This document shows, in pieces, positions 35,524-45,528 of a stretch of 64,000 nt of DNA. Positions within the stretch are counted from its first letter, which is position 1, and each line of letters opens with the position of its first letter. The DNA is from Bdellovibrionales bacterium RIFOXYC1_FULL_37_79 (GTDB lineage: Bacteria > Bdellovibrionota > Bacteriovoracia > Bacteriovoracales > Bacteriovoracaceae), in the NCBI GenBank assembly GCA_001770015.1, contig MEQB01000026.1:186001-250000 (forward strand). The letters run 5' to 3'. The position numbers were made by a program, and so were the translations under genes. The notes below the pieces were generated by a model that saw only the letters and a list, made by a program, of their open reading frames with translations, ran no database searches and had not been told where the DNA came from.

Positions 35524-36399
35524 ATGAGATATATTACATTCCTGGCACTGGCCGCAACCGTTTTTCTTTCCACCTCAAGCACCTTTCAACAAAACCAAAT
35601 TTTTGGAAATGGAATTATTCCTGAAAATGATATGTGGATCGGGGTCAATTCAAAAATGGCTTCCAAAGAAATGACCAAAGAAATTTTTGACCATGTCATT
35701 GATCGGATCGAAGCAGTTTATACCCCCATTATTGAGGATATGGGCTTTAAATTTGAAGTGGTCAGAAAATGGGATGACGGGACAGTTAATGCCTACGCCA
35801 GAAGAGTTGGTCGCACCATGGAGGTCAACATGTTTGGTGGACTGGCCAGACACCCCAGCATCACACCTGATGGCTTTGCACTGGTCGTTTGTCATGAAAC
35901 CGGCCATCACCTGGGCGGAGCACCCAAGAAGGCATCTTTTTTTGGATCATGGGCATCCAATGAAGGCCAATCTGATTATTGGGGAGTCACCAAATGCATG
36001 AAAAAAGTTTTTGAAAATGATGATAACATTCAAATTATTGCCAGCATGACGATTCCATCTACCATTACATCAAACTGTAATGAGTTGTTTGACCATGTTA
36101 ATGAATCTGCACTCTGCCAACGGGTCGCCATGGCCGGCAACAGTCTGGGAAATTTCTTTAATGTGGCCAGCCAGGGATCTACCGTGGTTCATGTTGATAC
36201 CCCAGACACCCGCATTGTAAACCGCACCGATGACAATCATCCCAAGGCCCAGTGTCGTCTGGACACCTATTTCCAAGCCTCTCTATGCGATATTTCTCAC
36301 GAAACAAACGTCAGTGACGCTGATGCTACGGTGGGAGTATGCACACGCAAAGCAGGTTATACCAAAGGCGTTAGGCCACTATGTTGGTATAAACCATAA
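35524..36399 (+). CDS. Secreted gluzincin-like metalloprotease candidate
   Basis: The 291-residue protein has a signal peptide (MRYITFLALAATVFLSTSS). It carries the zinc motif HETGH (H124, E125, H128) in ALVVCHETGHHLGG, then NEGQSD with E147 and D151. This matches the NExxSD helix of thermolysin-like gluzincins, where the glutamate is the third zinc ligand. The spacing of 19 residues is close to the 20 of thermolysin. The C-terminal part has several cysteines (KAQCRLD, ASLCDI, GVCTRK, PLCWYK). AAGGAGG precedes the ATG. It is much smaller than M4 proteases and has no recognised propeptide. Confidence 0.65.
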   Translation: MRYITFLALAATVFLSTSSTFQQNQIFGNGIIPENDMWIGVNSKMASKEMTKEIFDHVIDRIEAVYTPIIEDMGFKFEVVRKWDDGTVNAYARRVGRTMEVNMFGGLARHPSITPDGFALVVCHETGHHLGGAPKKASFFGSWASNEGQSDYWGVTKCMKKVFENDDNIQIIASMTIPSTITSNCNELFDHVNESALCQRVAMAGNSLGNFFNVASQGSTVVHVDTPDTRIVNRTDDNHPKAQCRLDTYFQASLCDISHETNVSDADATVGVCTRKAGYTKGVRPLCWYKP

Positions 36400-36424
36400 T
36401 TTTTTAACTCGTTAGTAGAAAACC

Positions 36425-36457
36425 AAAAAGGTCTGGCTTTAAGTCGGACCTTTTTTT
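36425..36457 (+). terminator. Intrinsic terminator after the HEXXH gene
   Basis: AAAAAGGTC (36425-36433) pairs with GACCTTTTT starting at 36447, followed by a run of T residues. Confidence 0.8.
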
Positions 36458-36536
36458 ATTCCCCCTTGCAACAATCCTAAAAAAAAAGCAAAATTAAACA
36501 TAACCGCTATTGTCTTTTACCAAGGAAGGATCGGCC

Positions 36537-37523
36537 ATGAATTTTATCAAACCAATAATACTTTCATCACTTATTATGCTAACGAACATAACCTCCACCT
36601 TTGCCAGTCCGGCAAGCGGTGTACTAAAATTGGGAGATCTTCTTTTCAATGAAAAACTCCTTACCAATACCCTTAAAGGTTTTAACATCCCTGACGCAGA
36701 AGCCATCCGACTTAGCCGGTATGCACGTATATCCGTAGATTCCCTATCCCAAGCTCACCAGAAATCAGTAAAAAATAATAAGGAACTTATTAGCTATATA
36801 AAAGATTTAAATCATAAATCATCCCTTGATCCAACCACTAAAATAAAAACGACTGATGTTTTAAATACTTCCCTCAATAAAAACGTTGATAAAATGTCTA
36901 AGGATGATCTCATCCGTACTTTAAGTAACCTTTACTATGTGGCCAGCATAAGCGGCAAAAACCTGATGGGGGTATGTGCTACATGTAACAAGGATACCCC
37001 CTTAATACCCGGGCTTGATTTTTTAATCACTGAAACTCGTTCAACTACCAGTAAAAATCTTTTTACCCACATGATCAATTTAAAAACCCCTGGAGCCTTA
37101 TCGAAGCATGTATCCGGATTACTGAGAAAGCTTGGAATAAAAAATAGTAATCTTGCTCCAATAGAGGAACGCCCCATGGCCTTGTTTTTAGCCCTTAAAG
37201 AAAGTGGATCACCGGCCCAAATCGCCTACGTTGAGGCAGTTTTCGAGCTAAGCCTCACCAGCGTCAGAAAAAATGGAGACCAAGAAGTGGGCAATTTACT
37301 TGAACACCGGTTATGGAATAACCAGGATCTTTTTGACAATAACGAATTCTTACCCGAGTGGACCAAGCTGATCAAAGAGGTTTCGACGTACCAAAAAAAA
37401 TCCAAACACAGTATTGAAAAAAGTTGGGAGGATGTCTTGACCATTCGGGCCGGTGAGGATACCGACAAATATGCCAAGCTCCAAGCCTTATTGAAAAAGG
37501 GCTGTTTTATGAAACCCAAGTAA
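36537..37523 (+). CDS. Secreted hypothetical protein
   Basis: The 328-residue protein has a signal peptide (MNFIKPIILSSLIMLTNITSTFA). I start it at 36537, where AAGGAAGGA lies upstream; the in-frame TTG-type extension to 36510 lacks a site. The mature part is helical and lysine/serine-rich, with a possible cysteine pair in VCATCNKD. It lies convergent to the 1608-residue gene, the stops being about 25 bases apart. I do not recognise the family. Confidence 0.7.
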   Translation: MNFIKPIILSSLIMLTNITSTFASPASGVLKLGDLLFNEKLLTNTLKGFNIPDAEAIRLSRYARISVDSLSQAHQKSVKNNKELISYIKDLNHKSSLDPTTKIKTTDVLNTSLNKNVDKMSKDDLIRTLSNLYYVASISGKNLMGVCATCNKDTPLIPGLDFLITETRSTTSKNLFTHMINLKTPGALSKHVSGLLRKLGIKNSNLAPIEERPMALFLALKESGSPAQIAYVEAVFELSLTSVRKNGDQEVGNLLEHRLWNNQDLFDNNEFLPEWTKLIKEVSTYQKKSKHSIEKSWEDVLTIRAGEDTDKYAKLQALLKKGCFMKPK

Positions 37524-37548
37524 ACTTTCATACTAATGCTGTTGTTAT

Positions 37549-40500
37549 CTACATGTAGTCCATTAACAAATCATTCTTGTTGAAAAGCTGGATTTTTAAT
37601 GCATTTAAAAGTTTGGTGAAATCATCCACACTTTCATAATTGGAAAATCCGGCGACCACTTCATGGGCCAGCTTTTCAAACTGGTTAAGTTTGAAAACTT
37701 TCTTGACCGGTATGATCTCCCATAAAGATTCCGAAAGGTTTTGTTCTTCCACACTTAAATTTTCAAAATCAAACAGAAGTCTCTTCAGATTACTTTTATC
37801 AAATCCAAAAGTATCAAACCTCCTCTGGGTTGATTTTGCATAATTCTTGATGATTTTTATTATTTTCGTTTTATATTGGGGATCTAAAAGCACTGTCTGT
37901 GCCATTTTGGCAACATCCGTTTTCAAGCTCTCAAATAAAAAGTTCACTTTTCTGGATGAAATATTTTTCAATTTCCTCATTTTTAAATCAGCGATGGCAT
38001 GACTGAAATCCCGTACCGACTCTCTGGCAATCTTGGAAGCAACGTGGCCTTCTTGATCTAAAATTTTTCCAGATTGCCGACTCAAATCCTCCATATATAA
38101 CCGGTTTCTGGCATTGACGAACTTTCTCATCATCAACCCATCCGCCATTTCATATAAAAAAGGAATTCTTCTTCCTAAAATATTACCCTTTAAATTAGGT
38201 CCTCCTTGCAAAAGTGCCATATGGACAAATTCTCTTTTTCTAACCGGCAATTTGGCAAAAACTTTAGCAACTAAATCCATATTTTGTTCTAAAAACAATT
38301 GAAAATCATCGTTACGGGAAATCATCTGCACCATCATTTTTTCCAGTTTTAAAATTTCCTCCTGATTACCAAGCAAGGTATCCATTTTCCATTTTAAATA
38401 TCCTGTCCCCAGTTTCCTGGCCTTGATATATTCCGCACTCTCCATCATCCCTTTACGCAAAATGCTACCTTTTATGTATGATCTCAGATGTAAAAGCAAG
38501 GCCTGCGGATTATAATTCCAGTATCTGGCAATCACCAAACTGGCCTGCTCATCAAGTTCTTTTTTGGTTAAGCTCACCATGATATCACTAAAGAACTCTT
38601 TTTTTATCCCCTTTACCACCTGGGATGGCAGCTTACTGATACTTTTAAGGAGATCGCCTGAATTTTCAAACAACTGATTATGCGTCATTTTACCTTCCAC
38701 GAAACTATTGAAATTCTCCTTGAGTATGCCAAATTTTTTGGCAACATCCGTCTGATATTCATCCAACTGCATTTTCTGACCGATGGTTTTAAATTCCAAA
38801 ACATCCAGGGCAAACCGGGTATCGGCTTCCCTCATCGCTTGCTTGGTCAGGGCATTAAAGCGGGCCTGGCTTAAATTTTTAGAATTTTTTATTATTTGCG
38901 TAAACCGGCCGCCTAGATACATACTCCTGGACAAAGGCCCTAAAAAAGCGAGCAGACCGCTCTGTTCCAGCATCGTCCAAAAATAAGATCTTTCAACTTT
39001 TTTATGAGAATCATTATCAGTCATACCCAGCTCTTCCATGCTTTCCACCACGTTGACATAATCCTTACTCTTTACATATCGACTTTTCTCCCTCCTATAA
39101 AGTCCATACTGAATTCCATATCCTACCAACGCAGATGCCACCATGGGATACGCAAGGAGCGTACAAGCTCCCATGGATACACTCGTACATAATGAACCAA
39201 ACATTACTGATCCCATGATGAATCCCATCATTCCCAAGGAAAGTTTCACATCTGTCCACTCCTCGGGACTCATACTTTGCATTTCATCCATTACCTTGGC
39301 ATGAAATCCTGGCAGGCCAATCATTTGATTAAGTTTATTTTGCGACTTCATCGTGGCATAAAAAATAGTTTGTAATTTTTGATGCTCATCCAGTTTAGTC
39401 TCACAAAAATCCACCAAGGTGTCTTCTATCTGCTTTCTTCTCACCTGGGCCGAGCGAACCAAAAGTTCCTTGTAAATAGGCAGTTTGATGGCACCGTCCA
39501 TAAGAAAAAAAGCTTCTTTGGGATTGAGTAATTCCTTGTCCTTATTATTTTGCAAAAAATCGAAGTACAACCGTTCCTGCTCCATCGGCTTTCCCTTATT
39601 ACGATAAAGCGAATAAAGCATCCCGCTATAACGTCCAAGATCGCTATCCCAAATATCTTGTAGCTCAGCGTCTCTTTTATCCTCGAGCGAGGACTTCAAG
39701 GTTTGACTGATCAAATCATCCGCTTGGTCCTGGGTGAAAAGGTTATTATAACTTATCTGTTCTACCAAATTATAATAAGTTTCCTCTTTGGCATCCTTTT
39801 TTGTTGACAGTATATCTGCCGCAAAATCTTTGCCCCACTTGAATAGTTTCACCACCAATAATTCGGGATTGGTCTTTTGATTTTGAGACAGGTCAGAATC
39901 TTGTGGTTGATTAACCGCCGTTTGGTGCGTTTTAACCCCGAATAATTGATAATTGCTATCATCGGTATTTTGAATAACATCATTCCAATAATATTTTTTT
40001 TCATGACTGTTTAAAATCTTATTGGCAAAATGCGGGGCCTGAATTTGATCCAAGGCCAGTATTTTTCCCGCTCTCTTTAAAAGCTTAAGCTTCATTTGTT
40101 GATTGATCAGATAACATTCATAGGAGTCGTGACAGTTTCTATCCGCCAAATTTGAATATTGCTTACTCCCTTTTAATTCACTGGATAGCTCATTTATCAA
40201 CAAGACATAAGAAAGTCTGCTTCTAACCCACGGATTATCCACCAACATCTGCTCCATGATATAATCATATTCGTTCGTGTTGGCAAAACTTAACAGGTCG
40301 CTATGGTCTCTTAAGTTATCCCACAAATTCGATAGGGCAATCCATACATGTTCAAATTGTTCTTCATCAATTCTGGTGCCCGGGACAAACAAATCGGTCC
40401 TCATCAAACTTGTCATATGCTCTAAGAAGTGATCATAGGCTTTATCCGCTGGGGATGAAAAATCCACCCCAAACCCATGCTTAGAATTTATCTGATCACG

Positions 40501-42375
40501 CTCCATTTTAAAACCCAGACACATTTCCCGATTGATTAAATCCACTTTTTCTGGATTTTGATAAGCACTCTCACTACACGCCGATGCCATGAACGGAAGG
40601 ATTTTAGCTTTTGCCTTTTTATCATTTTGATTTTCCAGTAAGACCTCGTACAGTTTGGTCACCGCAAAATCCCGCCACACCGATGAACTATAAAGAGATG
40701 GGAATTTAAGCTTTACCTGGTTGCCAGCAAGCATCTGCTTGACGTTTCCCGGGATAATATCTTCCACGTTAGATGTTTTGAACCGTTGCATTCTTTCGGC
40801 CAGATAAGTCGATAAATTATTTTTAATCGCATCAATCTCCACCACTTTTTTATCAGAGTCTAAAAAACCATAAAATTCTTCCGCCGCTGGCAGAAAAAGT
40901 ATTTTATTAAGATATTCTTTTCCGCGATACTCAAACTTTTTGCTCTGATTAGTTTGCGGATCTTTAAAATTCTGATCAAACAAGGCCAAGGCCTTATATA
41001 ACCTAAGCGTAATGACATCCTCATAACCGGATATATCATCTATTCCGGGTTGTAACGGCTCCGGTAGATTAGGCCGATTGATCCCAATTTGCGCAAATTT
41101 ATAGGTCTCAAAAGGAATCAATCCAGAATAACCTTGCACCATCGGATTCTTATCAAGATTTTCAAAAAAATAATTAAAGTAGATGTCCGACAAAACCAAT
41201 CCATGATTTTGTAAAATATCTTCCATCAGCTCATCGCCACTTCGAGGATTGCCCTCGCTGTCTGCAACCTGGTAGTGGTTAAAATGTGAAAATCCTCCAT
41301 TTTCCCTGCTAAAACAAGCACGATTAACACTCGCATCAATCTCCTTTTTATCATCAATCATAGAGGTATAAATAGCATATTGAGATAATAACAGTTGAGT
41401 GGTCAACCACTTGGAAGCAACGATAAAATTTTTAACATTGGGTGATCTCATCAAAACCAGGATATCCCGCTCCACGGCCTTACTGGAGTCAAATTCCACG
41501 GTGGATTGATTATTGTCCAGGTCAATTATTTTAAAATGGTTGGGTTCCATCGAAGACTTAGGGCCTTGTTCAAGCATCTGTCTTAAAGTAGCATCCTCCA
41601 CCGGAAAAAGCTCCGTGGGGAAAGTCGGTAAAAGAGATTCATAAACATTTAGAATGGTTTTTTTATTTTGGATAACGTTTGTAAGCACCACCACCAGCTC
41701 TCTCATCGGCCAAAGCACCGAACTAACATACTTAAGCAGCACCTTTCTTCTTTGTTCCAGATCAATCGCCTCATTAAAAACAATCTGTTTTACAATCTGA
41801 TAAGACTGGAGAGCATCTTTTTTAAGCGTCAGATATCTTTTTACCAACCCATCCCGAGGCCATAGCTTAACATTCATTTGATCTTCTAATTTATTAAGGC
41901 CACTGACTTTTACGCTTATCTCATAGATCAGCCCGTCCTTTATTTCGCATTTTTCATTTGGGGGATCGATCACTTTTCTATTTTTTAAAGTACAGGCATT
42001 TTCTTTTTCTTCCTTCAAGTGTTGTCGCCCAACCCGTTCTTTTTCATTGATCATAAAGATTTTGGCTTCTTGCAGTCGGTTAACTAACTCCGCATAGTCT
42101 AAATTTTCCTCTTCGTTTTGATCAGCTTGGTCTTGGTCAGGTTCCTGTTCCACTACTTTAGGTTTATTTTCCTCACTACAAGTATCTTTCCCCACAATGT
42201 CTTCCTTGAAGCTTTGCATAGCAGCTATAAAGGCATCTATCTGGGAATAATCTTGACGGTTGGCAGGTCGTCTATGATGGGTTAACTGCATAAGAGTGGA
42301 GGCAAAACACATTTCAAACGAAATAAGCAATATCGCTATCAATTGGATCAATTTTCTAATCAATATTTTTTTCAT
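37549..42375 (-). CDS. Very large (1608 aa) secreted hypothetical protein
   Basis: The protein has an N-terminal signal (KLIQLIAILLISFEMCFA). The first 1000 residues are helical and charged, with an acidic stretch near 75-90 (EQEPDQDQADQNEEE) and few cysteines. A hydrophobic pair near residues 1045-1090 (MGFIMGSVMFGSLC and LLAYPMVASALVGYGI) looks like a membrane hairpin. The remaining 500 residues are again helical and basic. No catalytic motif is visible. The layout suggests a periplasmic protein anchored mid-chain in the inner membrane. Nothing in its neighbourhood tells its role. It is a single intact frame. Confidence 0.75.
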   Translation of the reverse strand: MKKILIRKLIQLIAILLISFEMCFASTLMQLTHHRRPANRQDYSQIDAFIAAMQSFKEDIVGKDTCSEENKPKVVEQEPDQDQADQNEEENLDYAELVNRLQEAKIFMINEKERVGRQHLKEEKENACTLKNRKVIDPPNEKCEIKDGLIYEISVKVSGLNKLEDQMNVKLWPRDGLVKRYLTLKKDALQSYQIVKQIVFNEAIDLEQRRKVLLKYVSSVLWPMRELVVVLTNVIQNKKTILNVYESLLPTFPTELFPVEDATLRQMLEQGPKSSMEPNHFKIIDLDNNQSTVEFDSSKAVERDILVLMRSPNVKNFIVASKWLTTQLLLSQYAIYTSMIDDKKEIDASVNRACFSRENGGFSHFNHYQVADSEGNPRSGDELMEDILQNHGLVLSDIYFNYFFENLDKNPMVQGYSGLIPFETYKFAQIGINRPNLPEPLQPGIDDISGYEDVITLRLYKALALFDQNFKDPQTNQSKKFEYRGKEYLNKILFLPAAEEFYGFLDSDKKVVEIDAIKNNLSTYLAERMQRFKTSNVEDIIPGNVKQMLAGNQVKLKFPSLYSSSVWRDFAVTKLYEVLLENQNDKKAKAKILPFMASACSESAYQNPEKVDLINREMCLGFKMERDQINSKHGFGVDFSSPADKAYDHFLEHMTSLMRTDLFVPGTRIDEEQFEHVWIALSNLWDNLRDHSDLLSFANTNEYDYIMEQMLVDNPWVRSRLSYVLLINELSSELKGSKQYSNLADRNCHDSYECYLINQQMKLKLLKRAGKILALDQIQAPHFANKILNSHEKKYYWNDVIQNTDDSNYQLFGVKTHQTAVNQPQDSDLSQNQKTNPELLVVKLFKWGKDFAADILSTKKDAKEETYYNLVEQISYNNLFTQDQADDLISQTLKSSLEDKRDAELQDIWDSDLGRYSGMLYSLYRNKGKPMEQERLYFDFLQNNKDKELLNPKEAFFLMDGAIKLPIYKELLVRSAQVRRKQIEDTLVDFCETKLDEHQKLQTIFYATMKSQNKLNQMIGLPGFHAKVMDEMQSMSPEEWTDVKLSLGMMGFIMGSVMFGSLCTSVSMGACTLLAYPMVASALVGYGIQYGLYRREKSRYVKSKDYVNVVESMEELGMTDNDSHKKVERSYFWTMLEQSGLLAFLGPLSRSMYLGGRFTQIIKNSKNLSQARFNALTKQAMREADTRFALDVLEFKTIGQKMQLDEYQTDVAKKFGILKENFNSFVEGKMTHNQLFENSGDLLKSISKLPSQVVKGIKKEFFSDIMVSLTKKELDEQASLVIARYWNYNPQALLLHLRSYIKGSILRKGMMESAEYIKARKLGTGYLKWKMDTLLGNQEEILKLEKMMVQMISRNDDFQLFLEQNMDLVAKVFAKLPVRKREFVHMALLQGGPNLKGNILGRRIPFLYEMADGLMMRKFVNARNRLYMEDLSRQSGKILDQEGHVASKIARESVRDFSHAIADLKMRKLKNISSRKVNFLFESLKTDVAKMAQTVLLDPQYKTKIIKIIKNYAKSTQRRFDTFGFDKSNLKRLLFDFENLSVEEQNLSESLWEIIPVKKVFKLNQFEKLAHEVVAGFSNYESVDDFTKLLNALKIQLFNKNDLLMDYM

Positions 42376-42517
42376 AAGCTATAGCTATCCTTAGCTATAC
42401 TTATGCAATCTCAAGGCCTTAAGCAGAGATCCTGATCATCACCCAACCATTCGATTTTACAAAATTGATAAAAAATTATCTGACTAAAAAATGATCACAT
42501 GCTCATAATCCATGCGG

Positions 42518-43480
42518 TTAATACAATTCCTGTCTTAAGTATTCATGAACCTCTTTTAAATTATTAAAACAATGCTCTGTCCCTGATATATCGTAGTTTC
42601 CTTTAACAATCAGGGACCGTAGTCCTGGCATATTCAGCTGATCGCTAGTCTTATCACCGACCATAAAGCTGCGATGAATATTAATGGGAAAATCCACCGC
42701 AGCTTTTAAAAGCAACCCGGGTAATGGCTTTCTAAGCAGGCTTTTTTTCTTATAAAATTCAATCTTGCCCGATTCAAAAAACAAAGAATTATAAAAAGCA
42801 TCCACTCGTACCCCCCTATGTTTCAACTGATCGTTAAGGGTACGATTAATCAAATTGACATCCTCTTCTTTGAACATGCCCCTGGCAACCCCTGATTGGT
42901 TGGTAAGGACAATGACCAGCACCTGCTTTTCATTGGCCCTTTTTATGATAGGCATAATATCAGGAAATATTTTTAGATCTTCCGGTTTGTGCAAATAACC
43001 CACGTCTTCATTGATAATTCCATCTCTATCCAAAAATAATACTGGATACTTTTTGCTGGTTTGAAAACTGTTTTTAAAAACAGGAATGGGGATCAAACGA
43101 TTCACGCTAGCGGGAAATGGTTTTTTGCGAGAAGAAAAATAATAAATATTTCTCAAGGCAAACCCATCATGATAATCACTGCCTAGGATATTTTCACCAA
43201 TTTGAGGAAAGAAAAGTTTTTGGCCCACATTGATTTCATAACTCATGGCCCGTGAGGTATGGCCTTTGCATTCATCAAAAAAATATTTAAGATCATAACC
43301 ATCAATCTTTTCTTCTAAAGCCAGCATGACATCCCGATTGGATTGGTTGGCCAAAGTCAAAGCATCACCAATATCACCAGCGTAAGATATCTTACCCTCC
43401 ACCTCCAGCCATTTTTGCAAAAAACTGACGGTCTCATTTTGCATATAAGAGGTGGGTAATATGAAATCAACTTTTCGCAT
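42518..43480 (-). CDS. HAD-IIIA phosphatase (GmhB/HisB-N type) with extra N-terminal domain
   Basis: The 320-residue protein has a C-terminal HAD domain (from about 140). Motif I is LFLDRDGIINEDVGYLHKPE, motif II is VLTNQSGVARG, and the later motifs are RKPLPGLLLKAA and MVGDKTSDQLNMPG. This matches D-glycero-D-manno-heptose 1,7-bisphosphate phosphatases and histidinol phosphatases. The usual GmhB zinc loop (CxH..CxC) is absent: the region reads YNSLFFESGKIEF. The N-terminal 135 residues form a domain I do not recognise. The gene overlaps its upstream neighbour by 14 bases, so the pair is probably coupled. Confidence 0.8.
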   Translation of the reverse strand: MRKVDFILPTSYMQNETVSFLQKWLEVEGKISYAGDIGDALTLANQSNRDVMLALEEKIDGYDLKYFFDECKGHTSRAMSYEINVGQKLFFPQIGENILGSDYHDGFALRNIYYFSSRKKPFPASVNRLIPIPVFKNSFQTSKKYPVLFLDRDGIINEDVGYLHKPEDLKIFPDIMPIIKRANEKQVLVIVLTNQSGVARGMFKEEDVNLINRTLNDQLKHRGVRVDAFYNSLFFESGKIEFYKKKSLLRKPLPGLLLKAAVDFPINIHRSFMVGDKTSDQLNMPGLRSLIVKGNYDISGTEHCFNNLKEVHEYLRQELY

Positions 43481-44507
43481 GTTTGACCCCGTAATGAACT
43501 GAACAATTTATTTTGTAGGAGGGAGTGGTAAATTTATTCATGGGTTTTATTCTAATTTGTAACTGGAAACCTGGAAATCTGATTTCTAACGAACTGATTT
43601 GGGGATTAAAAGGCATCATTTCAAAATGCCCGACTTCTTGCATTTTTTCGGCACAGTCCCCAATATAAATGGATTCCAATTCATAGCTTTCACCATTATT
43701 TATTTTTTTATTAAAACAGATGACTTGCAACATATCAGGGTGCCCCAAGCCTATCAAGTTAAGCAGTGACCTAGCAAAAGGCTCCCTTTCATGACTCATT
43801 TTTTCCAGTATGGCATAAATATGTGAGATCGTTTGTTGATAATTCTTTTGTACAATTTTTTTCATCTCCAAAGGAAGCTGGCCGGGAAGCTCTGAGTATC
43901 CCTCCTCCAACCATGACTCATCAAACTCACCTTTAAAATCAAGTCCGATCATTTGATATAACGTTTGTCCCATATGATAATAATTTCTTTCAATCAATTG
44001 ATTTAATTCTTTTTGGTAAAAACCGGCATCCTGGAAATAAGAAAAATATTTCTCAATAAAACTTTTTGCACCGGCACTTTTGGTGTTCACAAAAGCACCA
44101 CTTTTGGACAGTTTTAAACTTATGGGAATAATTCCACTATGCGTTGCAACTAGCAAATCAGCTTCTTTAAACTCTTCCTTGATCCTTAGATTCTCCATTT
44201 TCCCAACGATGCTAACACCTACGATATTTTCCTTGATCCGGGGGAAAATTTGCTGGGTTGTTTGCTTAGAAAACTCCATGAGCTTGCCCAATATATCTGG
44301 GCCTATTTTTCTAAGCATTGACTCATATTCCTTTAATTGTTTTTTCAACCGGCTATCGAGATTTTGATGAAAATCCTGCTCTATATGGGCCAGTTGACTA
44401 AGACGAAGGCCTACCAGATATTCAAAAAGATTACCCTTGCATTCGTTAATCAGGGCATCCTGTCGCAAAACATCCTGATCAATATTATTTTTTGGTTTTG
44501 AGTGCAT
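43467..44507 (-). CDS. Hypothetical protein, possible PD-(D/E)XK nuclease-like fold
   Basis: The protein has about 346 residues from the ATG at 44507; an in-frame TTG at 44531 would add eight. The segments GNLFEYLVGLRLSQ, then EADLLVATHSGIIPISLKLSKSG, then NTKSAG have the order of a PD-(D/E)XK active site: a helix with glutamate, an aspartate at the first core strand, and (S/E)xK on the next strand. This is a pattern-based guess. There is no signal peptide. It overlaps the phosphatase gene by 14 bases and diverges from pyrB by about 60 bases. Confidence 0.6.
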   Translation of the reverse strand: MHSKPKNNIDQDVLRQDALINECKGNLFEYLVGLRLSQLAHIEQDFHQNLDSRLKKQLKEYESMLRKIGPDILGKLMEFSKQTTQQIFPRIKENIVGVSIVGKMENLRIKEEFKEADLLVATHSGIIPISLKLSKSGAFVNTKSAGAKSFIEKYFSYFQDAGFYQKELNQLIERNYYHMGQTLYQMIGLDFKGEFDESWLEEGYSELPGQLPLEMKKIVQKNYQQTISHIYAILEKMSHEREPFARSLLNLIGLGHPDMLQVICFNKKINNGESYELESIYIGDCAEKMQEVGHFEMMPFNPQISSLEIRFPGFQLQIRIKPMNKFTTPSYKINCSVHYGVKHAKS

Positions 44508-44592
44508 ACTTTTTTTATTAGTTATTTTCAAAGTCCAAACTCTATTTTAAACTACGAAGAGTTAAATGACGAATTATTGAAGGAATATTATC

Positions 44593-45528
44593 ATGAATTT
44601 CCCATCTATTTTAGAATCCATTTCTGATTTAAATTTAGGCCAGGTTGAATATCTTTTAAATAGTGCCAAAGGTTTTAAATATAATCCCCGGAAGCACCCT
44701 TATTACGAAGTTAATCCCCCCGTAGTTGCCACCTGTTTTTTAGAACATTCTACCCGGACCAGAAATTCATTTGTACTGGCGGCAGAAAAGCTTGGCGCCA
44801 TTTATCTCAACTTTGATCCGGCCACCAGCAGCCTCAAAAAAGGGGAAAATCTGGAAGAAACTTTTTTAACCCTGCGAAGCCAGGGGGTTGATTTATGTGT
44901 CGTCAGGACAGCGGTGCCTGGAGAGTTACATCCTTTTAAAAACCACCCTCCCTTTAAAATCATCAATGGTGGCGATGGTATGCACCAGCATCCCACCCAA
45001 GCGCTCCTGGATTTATTTACCATGATAGAAACCGGTTTCAGGCCAAAAGGAAATACCATGGCCATTATTGGAGACTGTGAACATTCCCGCGTCTGCCACT
45101 CTTTAATTGATCTCATGACCATGGTTGGTTGTAAAATTATTCTGTGTGGGCCAAGCGGATGTCTTCCCAGACAAACCCCTCACAAGAATGTTGAGCTGAC
45201 ATCCGACGTAACCTACGCCATCAATAATAGTGACTTGCTTTATCTTTTGCGAATTCAAAAAGAGCGACATAAAAAATTTGGGGAATCCAATTATTTTAGT
45301 GATTATCCCTGGTCTCACGGAATCACCATGGAACGGCTAAGAAAGCTCGACAAAAACGTCCCCGTCTATCATCCAGGGCCTGCCAATATTGGCATTGAAA
45401 TTGGGGCCTGCGTTTTCAAAAATCCCACCACCAAACATGAACTGGGGTATCTCGGCTACGAACAAGTCAGGCATTCACTTTGGATGAGAATGGCCATCAT
45501 CATGGCAATGCTGGAAAGGAGAATTTAA
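44593..45528 (+). CDS. pyrB: Aspartate carbamoyltransferase catalytic subunit
   Basis: The 311-residue enzyme makes N-carbamoyl-aspartate in pyrimidine synthesis. The carbamoyl-phosphate site reads LEHSTRTRNSF, followed by GDGMHQHPTQALLDLFT and the C-terminal HPGPANIGIE. SSLKKGENLEET carries the loop lysine contributed between subunits. Length is normal. The next gene begins directly after the stop, and the third is pyrF, so this is a compact pyrimidine operon. No regulatory pyrI gene is present. Confidence 0.95.
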   Translation: MNFPSILESISDLNLGQVEYLLNSAKGFKYNPRKHPYYEVNPPVVATCFLEHSTRTRNSFVLAAEKLGAIYLNFDPATSSLKKGENLEETFLTLRSQGVDLCVVRTAVPGELHPFKNHPPFKIINGGDGMHQHPTQALLDLFTMIETGFRPKGNTMAIIGDCEHSRVCHSLIDLMTMVGCKIILCGPSGCLPRQTPHKNVELTSDVTYAINNSDLLYLLRIQKERHKKFGESNYFSDYPWSHGITMERLRKLDKNVPVYHPGPANIGIEIGACVFKNPTTKHELGYLGYEQVRHSLWMRMAIIMAMLERRI

